A DNA stretch of 64,000 nt, from NCBI GenBank assembly GCA_003342895.1, contig PTFA01000028.1, positions 4,052,433-4,116,432 of the forward strand, read 5' to 3'. Position 1 is the first letter of the stretch. Every line of letters starts with the position of its first letter. The stretch comes from Casuarius casuarius (lineage: Eukaryota > Chordata > Aves > Casuariiformes > Casuariidae). Of the stretch, positions 13,001 to 26,682 are shown in pieces. The position numbers and the translations under genes were made by a program. Below the pieces are notes generated by a model. That model saw nothing but the letters and a program-made list of their open reading frames with translations. It did no database searches and was not told the DNA's origin.

Positions 13001-16000
13001 TCCAGCAGTACCATAACTTGTCTTTTAAAATAATAGCGAGCTGTTACCAGAAGTCCAAGCTGCTTTGTGTATGGTGTGACTAAGAAATGTTGTTAAATGC
13101 AATTTCAGCAGTTTCACAGCTCCTCCATCAGATATGTGTTATGGACGTAGGATCAGAACCTTCTTGGTGCTTTCATATGACAGGTCATTCCTCAATGTCC
13201 GACTTCCTTTTGTGCTTTTTCTGTGGCCTAGATCCTGTAAACAGCATGTTGCCGATATGAGGCAGACCAAAAATTGCGATAGCCATTTACATGCAATTTA
13301 CTACAATGCAGAGGTTTCCTCTGATGACAGAATCCAGCTCTGCTTAGCAGAGCAGAGGCGGTAATGCTGCAGCGTTGTCAAGTTCCATATTGGCCTGTTA
13401 GGGCCATCAAAGGGATATGGCAACTTGCTGTGGCACATGGCTGGCTCAAATTCATGCCTAATTTGAAGCCTCCCAGTCAGAGATTCCTGTCGGATCCTGA
13501 GGACATCCTTCAGGAAGATTTATCTACACAGGTTATTTTGCCAGTTTTGTTTGGGGAATAATACAGTATTTAAACATATGGTTATGCCAATATAACTCCC
13601 TATTATGGATACTTTATTCTGGAACAAGAAAGGGAACAGGATGATATTTTGTACTTAGCATTCAGATTGTTGTATGTTTGCCCTTGCTTACGTATAAAAG
13701 AGTTAAGTTTAAATTCAATGTGCAACTTCAGAAGTTGAAGTTCTTGTATACTTCTACTGCACAGTTTTTACTCTCTTCTTGGGATAGTTTGTGTCAGGTA
13801 TTTTTAATGCATACTTTTCTTACCACTGCTTCATCTATTCCCCCCTAAATTTTTCCGGAAAACTGGATAACACTTTTAAGTGATATTGTTATGCCACACT
13901 TTATTCCAAATTAGGGAAAGATATTTGTTATTCATTTTCTGTACTGGAACACAAATCAGTTAGCATTGATTTGCTATTTAAAATAGAAGTCAGCAGTATG
14001 TTGTAAGGTATGCAGTGTTCCAAGATTTTTAATTGCATCTTCTTCTCTCATTATTTTTTGAAGTAAATGTGGGAAATTAAATAAGGACAGAAACTCATTT
14101 CCAGTTAACACTTTTCCATTCTTTAGACTTTCTTAATATGTATTTAAATCTGTGTGTTCTTCTTTGAATGATGTCATTGTCAAGTGATGTGCTGAGAAGA
14201 TATTACAAGGAAACAAAACAGAAATGGACTAGGACCTCATGACAGATTGTATGTGATTGAGTATATTGGTCTAGACAGGATGGTTTAAGAGTTTACATAG
14301 GAGTAAAATATCTAAATGCCTTTTAGAACCTGGGCCTTTCACAATCTGTATTGCATACCGCAATGTATACTGATGCATACCTTCTATGATTACTCTCAGA
14401 ATTCCTTCTTGTTATTTGGAAATAGCTTTGTGATTGCAGCTTGACTTTTGTGACTTTGCAGGTGGAAAGCACCTGGTTCTCTGCATGCCTATTGGGAATC
14501 CATAGGAAGTTTGTGATCTTTAATAAATTTTGAAACAGGTCTTTGGTTTGTAGGAGCTGACATTTCATGTCATAGCTTTTGATGTTTGTGCTTTGCTAAT
14601 ATCAAGAGAGGAAAATGTTGTGTCCTGCTTTCTTATTTTTGTTGTGAAAACAATGACAGAAGAATGGTTGAGCTCTTTTATCTTTATGCATTCTCATTCT
14701 GTAGTCATTTAAGTTCTTTTCCAAGCAGATGCTCTGGGGATCCCCCACCTCACTGGCTATTGGGAGGGGCACTTAGCAATGGAATGAAATTTCTCCTTGC
14801 AATGGAAATGCCTTCTCAAAATCACAGCTCCAGAGTGAATTTTAAGCTTCCATAATACACCATTTCTCCTGGAGGAAAGAAAAGAAACCAGTCATGATTT
14901 TTAGTAGTAATCATATTCTTAAAAGCAATCACACTCCAAACACACAATGGCTCTTCCTATAATTAACCACAAAAGAACAAAAGAAAGAGGAATACTGCAG
15001 TCTTTCTTCCCTTCTTCCCCCACATCTTTAGCTGTAGCTTTGGAGCTTTTTTTGTTCCTGGCAGATGATATGCATGTACTGAACACAGGAAAAAAAGAAA
15101 GAGAAATGTTACAGATAATCTGCACTGCCTGTCAAGATTACATTGTGCAGAGCAGAAGAATAGTACATATAATTAAACTTTCCTGTCTTTATGGTTGCTA
15201 ATTCCGCCTACAAAGATCTCTAGGGGAATTTTTCTTATAATCACAAATATAATCAGCTTCCAACAGGGCTTTATTTCTGCAAATGTCCTCCCAACCCCTA
15301 CAGAATCTCATCAGCATTTCTACACCAAAATCAGTAGCCTGAAAAATACCTTGGTAGAGAATAAGAAACTCTAGCTTTTAAATATACTGTTTCATGAAGA
15401 GGCTAAGTACTTCAAATGGAAGAACAGAGGGTACTGACTTCATAAAATTCAGAATCTGCAGCTCCATCTTTCTAAATATAGGGAATCTTTACTATTCCTT
15501 CTTTCCTACAATTTTGATATTTGCTCCCTGCTTTATCTGTATGTGGGGAGATGGAAGAAATGAGAAAATATGTCTGCATCTGTGCAAAAATCACAGTTTC
15601 ATTAAAGTTTTTGTGTAAAATTTGCATGGAATACTTGAAGGAAAGTTGGAGATATGCATTAGAAATAGTGGATATTTTCACTGTAAAGATATCAGTCATG
15701 ATTTTTAGTTGTAACCCTGTTCCTAAATAAAGCCACATAATGAGTGGTCACTAGAAGAAGATGGAATGTAGTCATGAGATGAAAATAACTCTGCTTTTAA
15801 GACACTTCAGACAGGGAAATGGTACTAACTTCCCTTTTACTCATAAATCTGTAGTGATTCTGGTTCCATTTCTATGTATATATCCATACTTGCTGGTGTA
15901 TTATAGGACACAAAGGTAACCTTACAAAACAGTTACATTTTTTCTCAAAAAATCCTGAAAGTACCTGTAAGATAATGTTAAGTTGGAGGAACACAGTATT

Positions 16001-16857
16001 TCTGAGCACAAATACATTCACAATGTGTCATGTATTACGATAATACTCAGGAGGAGAAAAGTGTATAAATACCCATCCATCTCCAGATGAGCTATGAGCA
16101 GACCTTAAGATTAAGAGTGAAGAAAATGAAAAGATGTGCAAATGAGATTGTTCAGTTCAATTTCAGCTGTTATCTGTAGGTGTGGATGAAACCTGTGCTT
16201 AGTTATCTAATGATTTTCCTAGCTCAGAAAATTTCTGGGGTGTTTAGAGACGGAAGAATGAGCTCTGCCTTGCTAGTTGGGTATGATTTTCTATAACCAT
16301 AGTCAGCTGGCTGAATTTAGAGCAGCCCCCAGGACTGGGACTGGTCAAAATGTCATGAAGTTGTGACTGCTGACTGACCCCCATCCTGACGTACACACCT
16401 GCCTTTAGGTTATGGTTGTCAGGGATCTGCTACTGTCTTGGCTGATCTTGCATTGGCATTGCCAGGTTAACTTTGAGCCTGCAAAATGTCACTGAGATAG
16501 GAAAGAAATGAAAGCAGAAAAGAAATGGCAAGGGAAAAGATAAGCAAACAGTGACAGATCAGAGAAGTACTGTGCAACATGGAATGATTGTAAGACTTCT
16601 AGATCACCCAAAACTAACCCTTTTTGGTCTTCAGCCTGTTCTCTCATCACTGAATGCCATTTTCAGCATTTAATTGTTATAATAGTTATATTGCATCCTT
16701 GAAAATTTACCTATTTGCTAAAATGTTTTTAACTAAAGCTTGCTTTTGTTGGTGGTTCTGTTTTTTTTGTAGTAATTTTGTGTTGAAAAATCCAAATCTG
16801 CAAACCTGCCTACTTTTCTGTATTTTTGTTCTCATACTGTGGAGGTAAAATGGTTAA
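7021..16857. other. Non-coding DNA, no gene recognised
   Basis: No protein or RNA gene can be supported. Small open frames on both strands are scattered and resemble no family. Base composition rises around 11560-12300 and 13100-13560 without a recognisable element; a segment near 12120 carries gtctacactgca, a motif seen in some old sauropsid repeats. A (GGTTT)-type mini-repeat lies at about 9907-9925. A 54-nt open segment with good splice-like borders at 7082-7135 is listed as a finding only. Confidence 0.55.
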
Positions 16858-17165
16858 TGTCTGTGGAAGGAAAATAGTTAATGCCTCCTAAGCCTTTGCA
16901 GGCCTATCTAGCAAAAAAACATCTGCAATGACCTTGCTGAAGTCTGTGTTCCCAGTTATCGGAAGAATGTATTGGCTGTAAAAATTGTACTATCTGTTTT
17001 GTTGGAGCCTCCTCTCCTGAAGTAATTCACTCCCTTTTTCTGTTTATTCGCACACCTGTTGTCCTGCGAAGGACGGCTTGTGTAAGCCAGAGGTGCATTA
17101 GCTGGGTAATGGCCTTGTTAGGGTGGGGTTCATGTCAGCAGAGGCTGTCTGTGTTCTCCCCTATA
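16858..17165. other. Compositionally distinct block, unidentified
   Basis: This 300-bp block is more GC-rich than its flanks. It has pyrimidine-rich and CpG-containing segments near 17040-17075, such as gtcctgcgaaggacgg, which contains a small inverted repeat (gtcctgcgaaggac). It could be a decayed solo LTR or another old repeat, but I cannot define termini, a target-site duplication or a polyadenylation signal. No open frame of interest covers it. Confidence 0.2.
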
Positions 17166-20100
17166 GCTGTAGTAATGAACTGCTTCTGCTCTGACCTGAA
17201 CCTGAATTGTATACCCTTTTTTTGTGACATACATAAGAAAATATGTAAATAATAGATATTATTTTTCTGTTTTGATGTATTTTTTTCCCAGCTGGTGTGT
17301 TGGATAGGTTGTTCTTGAGCGCTTTTTCATTCTTCTTCATTACTTCTCTAAGAACACATGTGACTTTTCTATTTCTAGCACCCTTGATTTTATTAGTTAT
17401 CCCATTATTGGATTTAACATTCATCTGGCATTACTTAAAATGTGCAGAGTTCATCATTGAATATTACTCAGATCTTTAAAGAATAGAATCAAATGTTTTT
17501 CTCTTCAAAAGTTTCTCTGTGATGATATTCTATTAAGTTATATACAGTTTGCACTGTTCAGTAGCTTCATGGTTCAAAATACACATATTTTTTCTGATTG
17601 GAAGGAATCAAAAATATATTAGGACTTCTTAGAAGTGGTCCTGGAAGGGTATATGTTATCCCTGCATAGTGTGTGTCCCTTCTTTAATCCTCACATCTTC
17701 ACTGACAAATCACGGACATAGAGGAAGTAGGCCAGGGACTGGAGAGAATGAAATTGAGAGAATATGTGGAGAGTAAAGTCAAATGCAATAGCCATCTGTG
17801 GTGCTGATGGTAATGTGATTACTGGAGGAGCCATGACGCTGAAGAGGCCAGGAATTTAAGAGACACTCAGTGTTGGCTCCCTCAGGCAAGAAACAGGGTC
17901 TTTCACCTTGAGGGAATGGTCAAGCTCCTTGATCTTTCTGTTCTACATAGAAGAGTGCATAATTTAGCCCTGCAGCAGGCCATGTGGAGGCTACGTCCAT
18001 GCTGTAAATGACTAAGTGTTTTAGACATTATACCCATCTAATTAGCATGTGATTGAACCTGTGTTGTTGTGATGACTGGAGAGGTCTTTCTGCCCTTCTG
18101 AATGCATCTGGACATATGGTTGTTTTGTGCAATGTCTCTATTTATGATCCGTTGAACGATGCCTTACCTTTTGATGTTTTTTATCTGCTTATATGTAATT
18201 ACTCAAAACCAGTCAGGCATTGTTCTTATGGTTTCAAGTTTTTTATCAGCTTGTTCCAACGTACTGGCTCCACGGGTCATAGGTGCATCTGGGACAGAAA
18301 AGCAGCAGCTTAAGAGAAGGTTAGAATGGGGTCTAAACTGAGGAGGATTCTCCAAATGAGAAATGCAGTGGCAGAGATTACTGCTTTTGTCAGGACTGTC
18401 ACAAGTAGAAAAAGACTGGCAGAAGCTGGAAATTACAGAACCAGAGGAGATGTCAGCTCATAAACAGTACCTCTTTATGGGGTCCAAGTCAGAAAAGCAA
18501 TTGGAGAAAAGAAGAAATTGTTGACGTACAAATAGAGTTTCCTTTATGCTGATACGCACTTTTATTTCACTTGAAAGTCTGTATTGGTGCTTTTGAGAAC
18601 AGCACTCCCTTTCTCTCTTTTAAATTAGCTGTTTATAAGTATATAATCCTCTCATTATCCCTCTGCTGACTGTCATGAAAAACAGCAGGTGATTTAAGAA
18701 GCAAATCCAAATTTGGGTTTTGTAGACCAAATCATTCTGCATGTACTGACAGTCTAAAACAAAAATGTGAATGAGAGGCACATTTTGGAAATACCATAAC
18801 TTTTATAAGTTGTATCATACTTCAAGGAAAAATTTTATTTTAAGGAAAAATTGTTGCCAGCAGAAATTTAGGAGGATTATTTTCTTTGCAACAGAGAAGA
18901 AATTAGTTGTTAAACAAAAATAAAAGTAAATATGTTTTAGAAGGAGAAATACAATTCAAGTATAACTGTGGGCTCAGAAAAATTATCAAGCTACCGTAGG
19001 ATAAAAAGTAACTATACATCAGGCAATTCACAGTAATTGTCTGTGAGCATACTTTTCGCCTGTAAGAAACACAAAGTAACTTGAATAGCTTTGATGTCTT
19101 TCCCTGGCAGCTAAGATAACTTCAATTACCTCTCCTCTGCAAATTTTAGCTGACTAGAAGCATGTACATGAACAGTTTGCAAACTTATGCTGATAGGTAG
19201 TAGCCAGTTAAATCACAGTAGCTTGCTTGTAACTTTTGATGCTGTTAACTAAGATTACAGTTAGTCACAGCAGCAGTACTGTCCTACAGAAGTTTTGTGC
19301 AGTTTTGTTTTAGCAATACAAGGCTGTTATTTGTGATTAGAATTAAAATAGCCTCTGATCATGCACAGCTTGATATCAATGACATAAAAGCAATTAAAAT
19401 GCAATCATGCAAAATAACGTTGTTGGCAGTTTCCACTTACTGTTTCCTAAATCACCACTTTCCAAAAGTTAAGTATTTGTTAATGTTCTCATAAGACCGA
19501 TCATGTACTGTAGTGCTTTCTTCCCTTTAGTGCATCTGAAAGTCTTAAAAAAGAGAGCACGGTAATTTTATTGCCCAGTCTTTTAACATATCTTTTTAAT
19601 AAAATAATGTCATAAGAAGCTAATTTCTGTGTATCCAGATTGATATTACCTTTGTCTTATTTAATCATATTTTATATATTGCAATCCAGTAAGCTCCCTT
19701 CTCTCTCAAAAACAGTTGTTTTATGGGAACTTCAAGAAGTATTGTAGGTATATATTTCTAATGGAATAGTTGGATTATGCACCTACTCAAAAGAAAAGGA
19801 AATTGGAAAGAGATTTTAGAATGAAATATGATTAGATAGAAATCTGGCATGACAGTTTCTAGAATTTGTGTGTGACACATTTTAAATCGAAGAAGTTAAT
19901 ATTTAAAATATATCACGTATCTTGTGTAACTAACCTATATAAATGTAAAGAAGATCATACTGGATTCCCTAGTCTGCCAGTTTTTCCTTGCATTACATAT
20001 CACTACAAATGCGTCTAACGAGTATCATTGTTATAGTATCAGTTATATATTATAGTATCAATATTATATGTTACAGTGATGTAGTCAAAGCTAGAACAGG

Positions 20101-23100
20101 CAGGCACTGACAAAAACTGAATTTCAACAGATTCAGAAAGAGAAGATGGCATAGTACTCGGTCTTGGGTTTAGAGAAAAAAAGCTTTATTTAGTTAGATG
20201 ACAGTGGTTAAGTCAGCATTACCTGAAATTCATTCTAAGCCACTCATTGCCATTGCCAAAAAAACTTCACCACTAACTCACTAACTCCATGAAAATACAG
20301 ATTTTATTTCAGCTTCAGACACAACATTGGCAAATCCAGTGCTAATCTGAGATAACTAGTTTCTGTAAACAGTCTCTTCAGAGCATATGACAAAAGTGCA
20401 GAAAATCCAAGTTTGGAGTCAGAGTATGGACATACCAGCTTGTTTAAACAACTCTCTTCAATATGTAAGTGTCCACTGATTGGCACAAGTAGCAGTGAGG
20501 ATGAGACCTGGCAGAATAATAGATGTCTGTTAGCACAAATTGGCTGAGAGAGCTTCTGGGGTTGGATACAATTTTATTTAGAAAAGGTAGGATGGGGGCT
20601 CCTAGGGTGTTACAAACATGCATTAAAGGATAGAAAAGGTCATCTGAGAATTTCAGAGTGAAAACTTGCCTTATTCTAGGAACAGCAATATGGACAAGTT
20701 GTTAACCCTTGTTAGGACAAGTTGTTAACCCTTGTTAAGACTTGTTATATATTCTACCTATATTGATAGAACAGAAGGGCCTCTGATGGTGGCACACAAC
20801 ATATTTCCACCTCATCCTCTCCAAAAAGGAAGGTAGGCATATGTTTGTTTACACTGGCTGGCAAAAGCTGTATATGTATCTATCACAAAATGCTATTCTT
20901 ATGTTTCTATAGCTTAATAGGCCACAGAAGAGAACTGAAAACTGAAAAGAATGCCTGCATTTTTAGATAGAAGATGGAGCCATTGGGAATTTGTACATAT
21001 ATAAAGAAACAGGGAAAATCAAAGGAGATCAATATAATTTGAAGTTCTGTGAGCTGCCACATTTTATTAAAAAACGTGTATTTTAGATTGGAAATAATAG
21101 TCACAACAACGATGCTGTTACAAGAGGTAAATATGCAGTCATGAGATGTTGTTAGCTCATTCCTACTGATGTCGTGGATGCACAGAAAGTATCTTTTCCT
21201 TATCTCTAGAAGGAGAGCAGACCATCCTACCTGAGGAGGTCTCAAGGCAGGCAAGAACATAGACTGGTTGAGATGGCTCAGTCTTGGTGTTAGGATTTTG
21301 GATTACCTGGTGAACTCAGAAGACGTCATTGAATAATTCTACCCAAAATATTCCTGGGGGCACTTGGTCTTTAAGTGATTGTTTCTAGTATTTTTTAGGA
21401 AAAAATTATGACTGTCAAACATATTCTTATAGAAGACCTTGAGTTACCAGCATTACCACTTGCCTAATCAGCTAGAATAAAACAGCTAGATGTACTTAAG
21501 TTTACCACAACTTTCTAAGGAAACTCAGACTCATCAGTTGAATTCAGGGCCATTCCACATAATGGGAAGGCGTATCTCCTTGACCTGAAATGTGGGTACG
21601 TTGGTAGACTGATCTGACCTAAAAAATTACTTAGACTAGTCCTGGCTTATAGTACATCCCATGGCTCTCTCATTTCCCTGTGACTTTCCATGGCTCAACC
21701 AATGATTTCCTTTGTCAGGACCAATAACGATGAACACTCTCGTTGGGAGATGGGAGAGATCGCATTTATTTTAGCACATAACTGCTGTAATGTCATCTAT
21801 AGACACCATTTTGTTCTGACCATGAAGGAGACAGACTCCCCTCCTTATTTTCTAAATGATTTTTAGTATCAGATTACATCCTTTTTTATTCTATACTTGG
21901 TAAACTACTGAAGGATTGCGTGACAGAATATAAGAATATTTTAAGTTTTAGAATACTGGCTCCAATACAAGAGGATTCAAATCCAAGAAGATTTATAATA
22001 AGATTATTTATTCTTTGTTTGCATCATATTTATTTTATTTTAATCTCTTGCTTCAAGACTCATCACAAGAAAGACATTTCTTTTCCTCTTAATGCATAAT
22101 TTAGTTTATGGAGGTTTTTTTCTCTTTCTTTCTCTCAAATATTAAAGATGATCACAGATAAAGGTGTGTGTGCATGTGCATACAAGCATATACATATGTG
22201 GATATTTGAATAACTCGTAGATAGCTGATTGATGTGTCCTCGTCATACATTCATGGTTTATCAGCCAGATGTGGGGGCAGCAGGAAATTCCCTCCTCTCT
22301 CAGATTAGCAGCAGCCATCAGCATATCTTTTGTTGCTCATTGTAACATGGAACATGATCCATTTCTCTGGAGTCTTTAGGCATGTTTCTTTTCAAACATC
22401 CTCAGTTATGAGATCTAGGTCATTGGAAATAACCTTTTCTTTCTTCCTCTAGAATATCATATTTTTTCTACATGTCTTAAATTTGTTTTAAGGTGTTAGA
22501 ATCATTTTGTTTTTCTGGGTTTGTCACAGAGATGGTCTGTGGATTTTTTAAAAATAAACATCTGTTTCATATTTGCCTGCATTTGCAGGACTTGTTGCTA
22601 CAAGTTGTCACTTAAGTCACTGTATTCTATTTCCTTATTAACCAATACTTTTTTAGCTGGCTTTGATGCTTGCTTGCTACGTGTTATGCTGGGATGGCAA
22701 CACTTAAGCTCTTATTTTCCTGCTAGACTCTTGAGAGTTTGGCTGAGCCCTCTACGTATTAGTGCTATATCCTTGTTAAAGTGACATACAGTAACTCTTC
22801 ATTTTTAATATTTTTCAGTTTAAAGAGACAACTTGACACTCAGTACTTGATTCTGCCAAAGCTAACAGACTTACTGCTGCAGAGTAAAATTGATTCAGTT
22901 GTCTCAGAGATCTGCATATCCCTATGACAAATACAGATCACTTCAGAATCAAAATGACTATTTCTAATTAGCTTAGTTAATCAACTGTTTATCTGTATTG
23001 TTAATTTCAACTTTTATTTATATTGTTATGTTTTCTTGAAGAGTGGAGATATAAGGCTTGGTTTTTAACTGATATTTATCGAAGTTTTACCTGTGAATCA

Positions 23101-26100
23101 TCAGTCTTGAATGGAATCCTCATAAATATTTTCCTCCTATTAGCGGTTACTGAGATTTCCGGATCATACACCAGACTTTTCTTTTGCAGCTGGTGGTTCC
23201 TTCTTGCTTTTAGTTGATGTTACTCCAGATTGGAGGTGAAAGGTTTGCTGCTGCTTTACAGGGTGAAATCTTTGTGAAATGACATGGTTTGGCTGATAAC
23301 CTGTTAACAACTGCGATGGAAGAGACAATATTTTGAATGCTTTTATTGCCTCAAGTCCTCATTTTCCAATGAAGAATTATTATGTTGGAAATTCATTCCC
23401 TAGCCCAGCTCTGAGGTGCTTACTTTTGCATGTGGGAAAACTTGGCAAGTTGTCTGGAATACTGTTTTCATTGGCGTTGCTCATCTGAGGGGTTTGTTCC
23501 CTATGATATGATGCCAAGCTGTGTGACAGAACATTTCAGGATAAGTAGTGTGTCTGAAGTAAAAGAAAAAAAACAACTTAGTATTGAATTGACTTGCCTA
23601 CACTGAAATAAAAGGCAACACTTCGTCAAAATCAGAAACTACAGATTTTATCGTTGCTATCTCTTTTGGGAGACGGAAAGGCTGATTCAAGTCTTTCATT
23701 CTAAGTGATCCCCAAGGAAGAACTAGTTAGATGGGAACAAGGCAATATAAGGCTGTGTGCTGTGGATACATTTTTACGACATGTCATAATACAGTGTACT
23801 CAAGCTCTGAAAGAGCTATCAAGGGAAGTAAAATAGTATAGTGCCAGTAGTGTGGAGTTCTTCACTACTATGGCTAAATGGCTTCCAGTACCTAAGCTGG
23901 CTTGTTTGGTGCTAGTTGTGATATCATTACACTGCTCCTTAGTGAGGATTGTGGACATACAGTTTGTTCAGGAAATAAGCAGAACCCCAGAGAGCTTTTA
24001 TTCTTAATAGAGAGGTGCATTTTTCTTGTTAGTTCATAAGGGCAATTGTTATTATTATTACTATTAAATATCATAATTCCATAGCTATGTGAACTTGTCT
24101 GTCCTTAATTCAGCACTACAGTCATACATTATTATTATGATTAAAAATGACTCATAGGACTGTGGAAATAACATTGTAGAATAAATGCTCTTTCCAGACT
24201 GTTAGTCATTCCCTCATATAAGGAAGACTGTAGAGTCTCCAGTAAGCTTCCAAAAAGGCCAGATTCTGCTCTCAGTTTCTGTAAGTTGTGACTTGACCTA
24301 ACATCAGAAGCATATTTCCTTCTCTTCAAGGTATCTGACAACTAAAATAAACCCCATATGTAATTCTAGTAATTTCCACTGAAACTTATTTGGCACATAA
24401 GAAAAAAAAGCAGTTTAGTGAAAACCAGGAACTATAAACTTGTGTTAAATAGAATATGAGCACATCCAGACTAAACACTGCAGGCAGACTATCTAGCTTG
24501 GTTCCAAATTTCATTAGTTATAGTCAATTTTGATTAAACTACCCACAGAGTTCACATATTACCAATACTTGGTTTTGTCTACTAACCTAGCTATCAGCCA
24601 GGCACTGCAGAATCCTGGAAATCTCTTCCTTGGATTTAAGTATAATTCTTTTAGACAAAATTAAAAATGTCTCAAAGATTCACTTACGTGGCAAAAATGG
24701 TGAGCTGAACTGCCGTTCTTTTGAAAGATCCAATTGTGTTCTGGTCTGGTTGAAAGATACGTGTCCATTTTATTTTCCTGGAGACAGGTCTTTAATACCA
24801 TCTCTCTTCACATCGTTGCCGATCTGGTGCAACTTCAACAGTTTACATATCTTAACCTCCTTTAATGCAGGACTCAGTATTCTGATCCCTTAAAGTGTTT
24901 CTTTTTATTTTGTGGATAAGTGTATATCTCGGACAGCAAATGCTTCTTGATAAGACTGAGCTATATAATGTGCTAAGACTGGGGAGTCAGTCAAGATGTT
25001 TCCCTGTTCTCTTTTCTCCACTCTCCTTTCCCATTCCTCTGAGGATGAAGCAGTAGGACTGCAAAGCCTGTTGTAATTCCTGAAGTGAAGCATGAAGCAG
25101 CTCATAGAGAAACAAGAAAAATGGTTTTCCGGATGGCTGTGCAGGCCAGTTTGATCTAAACACTCACACACTTTAAAACTAATACGTAGATAAAAGAGGG
25201 GAACCAGTGCAGTACCGTACCAAGTACCACTCATGTTGGAAAGCAGACCACTGACTATCGTATTGCATCAATTCCCTTGGTTTCAAGGGCATCAATACAG
25301 GAGAACAAAAGACAAAATGTAACTTGTAATCTGTAATACTTTTCTTGCCCAGTATTTCTTGTCACTTGATGAGGCAGAACAGATGATGAGGAGCAAGTCA
25401 AATGTTATTACAACTTTATTTTCCATCTTATTCTCCATTTCTAACACATGCCTTACCACATTTACCAACATCTGTCCTATCTACTATAACGCGCAGTACT
25501 TCAGAGGAGAAATCCCAGCAGACTGTCTTGTGCCATGAAGAAGGAGGAAAATAGGAAATTATTCTGTAGCTTTTGCTGAGGAGTAGGATTATTTTTGTTG
25601 AAAAAGTCACAGAGAAAATAAGTCATGGCAGTAGAAGACAGAAAAGGTAAGTCTGAGATGCAAGCTGAAACAGGAAAATTCCAGAGTATTCCAGAGTACT
25701 CGTTCATGGTTAGCAAATCAAGCCTTGTATGCAAAGTATAAGAAGTATAAGAAAATGCGTGAGTATGAACATAATTCCTTTTTATGGCCTTACTAATGAG
25801 ATATAGCCCAAACAGCCATGCTCTCACCCTTGTGTCAGTTTTTAACTCCTTATCAAGTCTTTCCTCTGCATGTTAAAATCATGGATTCATCTTTTAGGGT
25901 AGAGTTTGCAGTCTTTTCTGAGTAAGGGCAGTACCAAGTTTTAGGAGTACCATAGAATGAAGGGCTGTATGGAACGTCAGAAAACTTTCCTTGCTGATCT
26001 TTTGTTGCGGGCAATGCCTGCTGTTTGCCTCTCTGTGGGACTGCTTAGCCTCCCGTGGCACTTGGCTTGCAGTGGTAATGCAGAGGGAACAACGCAAAGA

Positions 26101-26611
26101 CTTTTCTTTACCATCCCTGCATACTCTTCTCAAAGCAATCAAAGTTAAAGAGAAGGGCCAAAGAGGAGGGTAGAGAAGCAATATCAACTGAAACAGTGTA
26201 ATCCAGTTTAAAAATGGGGAACAGATTGTGCTCCTAATAATTCTGATGTAAAAATATAGTAAGTCCAGAGTCTGGCTCTGGCTTTCTAAATATGAAGGAA
26301 ATGAGATCAGAAGCAGGCGTATGCTTGGGGAAACAGAAGAAAAAGGCGTATGCTAATTTTTTTTTCGTTCCATCAGATTGTAAGTTTTTAAATCTTTTAA
26401 AAATATTTTAAAGGCAGATCAAGATATTTTTTGTATAGTGCTCTGACTTTCCAAACCCTTTTCAGTTGAGTGGCACATACTCACTCAAACAGTCTTAGCT
26501 ACAGAGCCAAACTATTTTCCTGTTGTAGGTCTATATTCGCAAGAACTGCAAATTTGCAAGAATTGTTTTGGTGAATCAGGAATTTCTGGTCCTACTCTAA
26601 AGATTTTCCAA
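17166..26611. other. Non-coding DNA, no gene recognised
   Basis: No gene or well-preserved transposon is visible. The block 17650-18020 is less AT-rich and includes ggctacgtccatgctgtaaa, which resembles a motif in some old sauropsid repeats but is too short to assign. Local duplications occur (a 23-bp pair at 20692-20737), and there is a short ATT-type run near 24047-24066. Confidence 0.55.
20692..20737 (+). repeat. Tandem duplication, 2 x 23 bp
   Basis: Two perfect adjacent copies of a 23-bp unit beginning ggacaagttgttaaccc occupy 20692-20714 and 20715-20737. A partial third copy (acttgtta) follows. Perfect identity suggests a recent event or ongoing length variation. Confidence 0.9.
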
Positions 26612-26682
26612 AATAATATATATTTATTATATTTAAAATTAATATTAATTAAATAATATTTATAAAATAAATAATATAGCAT
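26612..26682. repeat. Very AT-rich low-complexity block
   Basis: About 70 bp made almost only of A and T, with overlapping inverted repeats such as attaatattaattaaataat. It can fold on itself and is typical low-complexity sequence. No ATG-started frame of interest is present. Confidence 0.8.

Noticed and set aside
20692..20737. Short direct repeats as a CRISPR-like array
   Set aside because: Copies are directly adjacent without spacers, there are only two, and the window is vertebrate DNA.
25616..25650. Donor-like aaaaggtaagtctg
   Set aside because: No acceptor with a pyrimidine tract at a sensible distance upstream; donor-like words are expected by chance.
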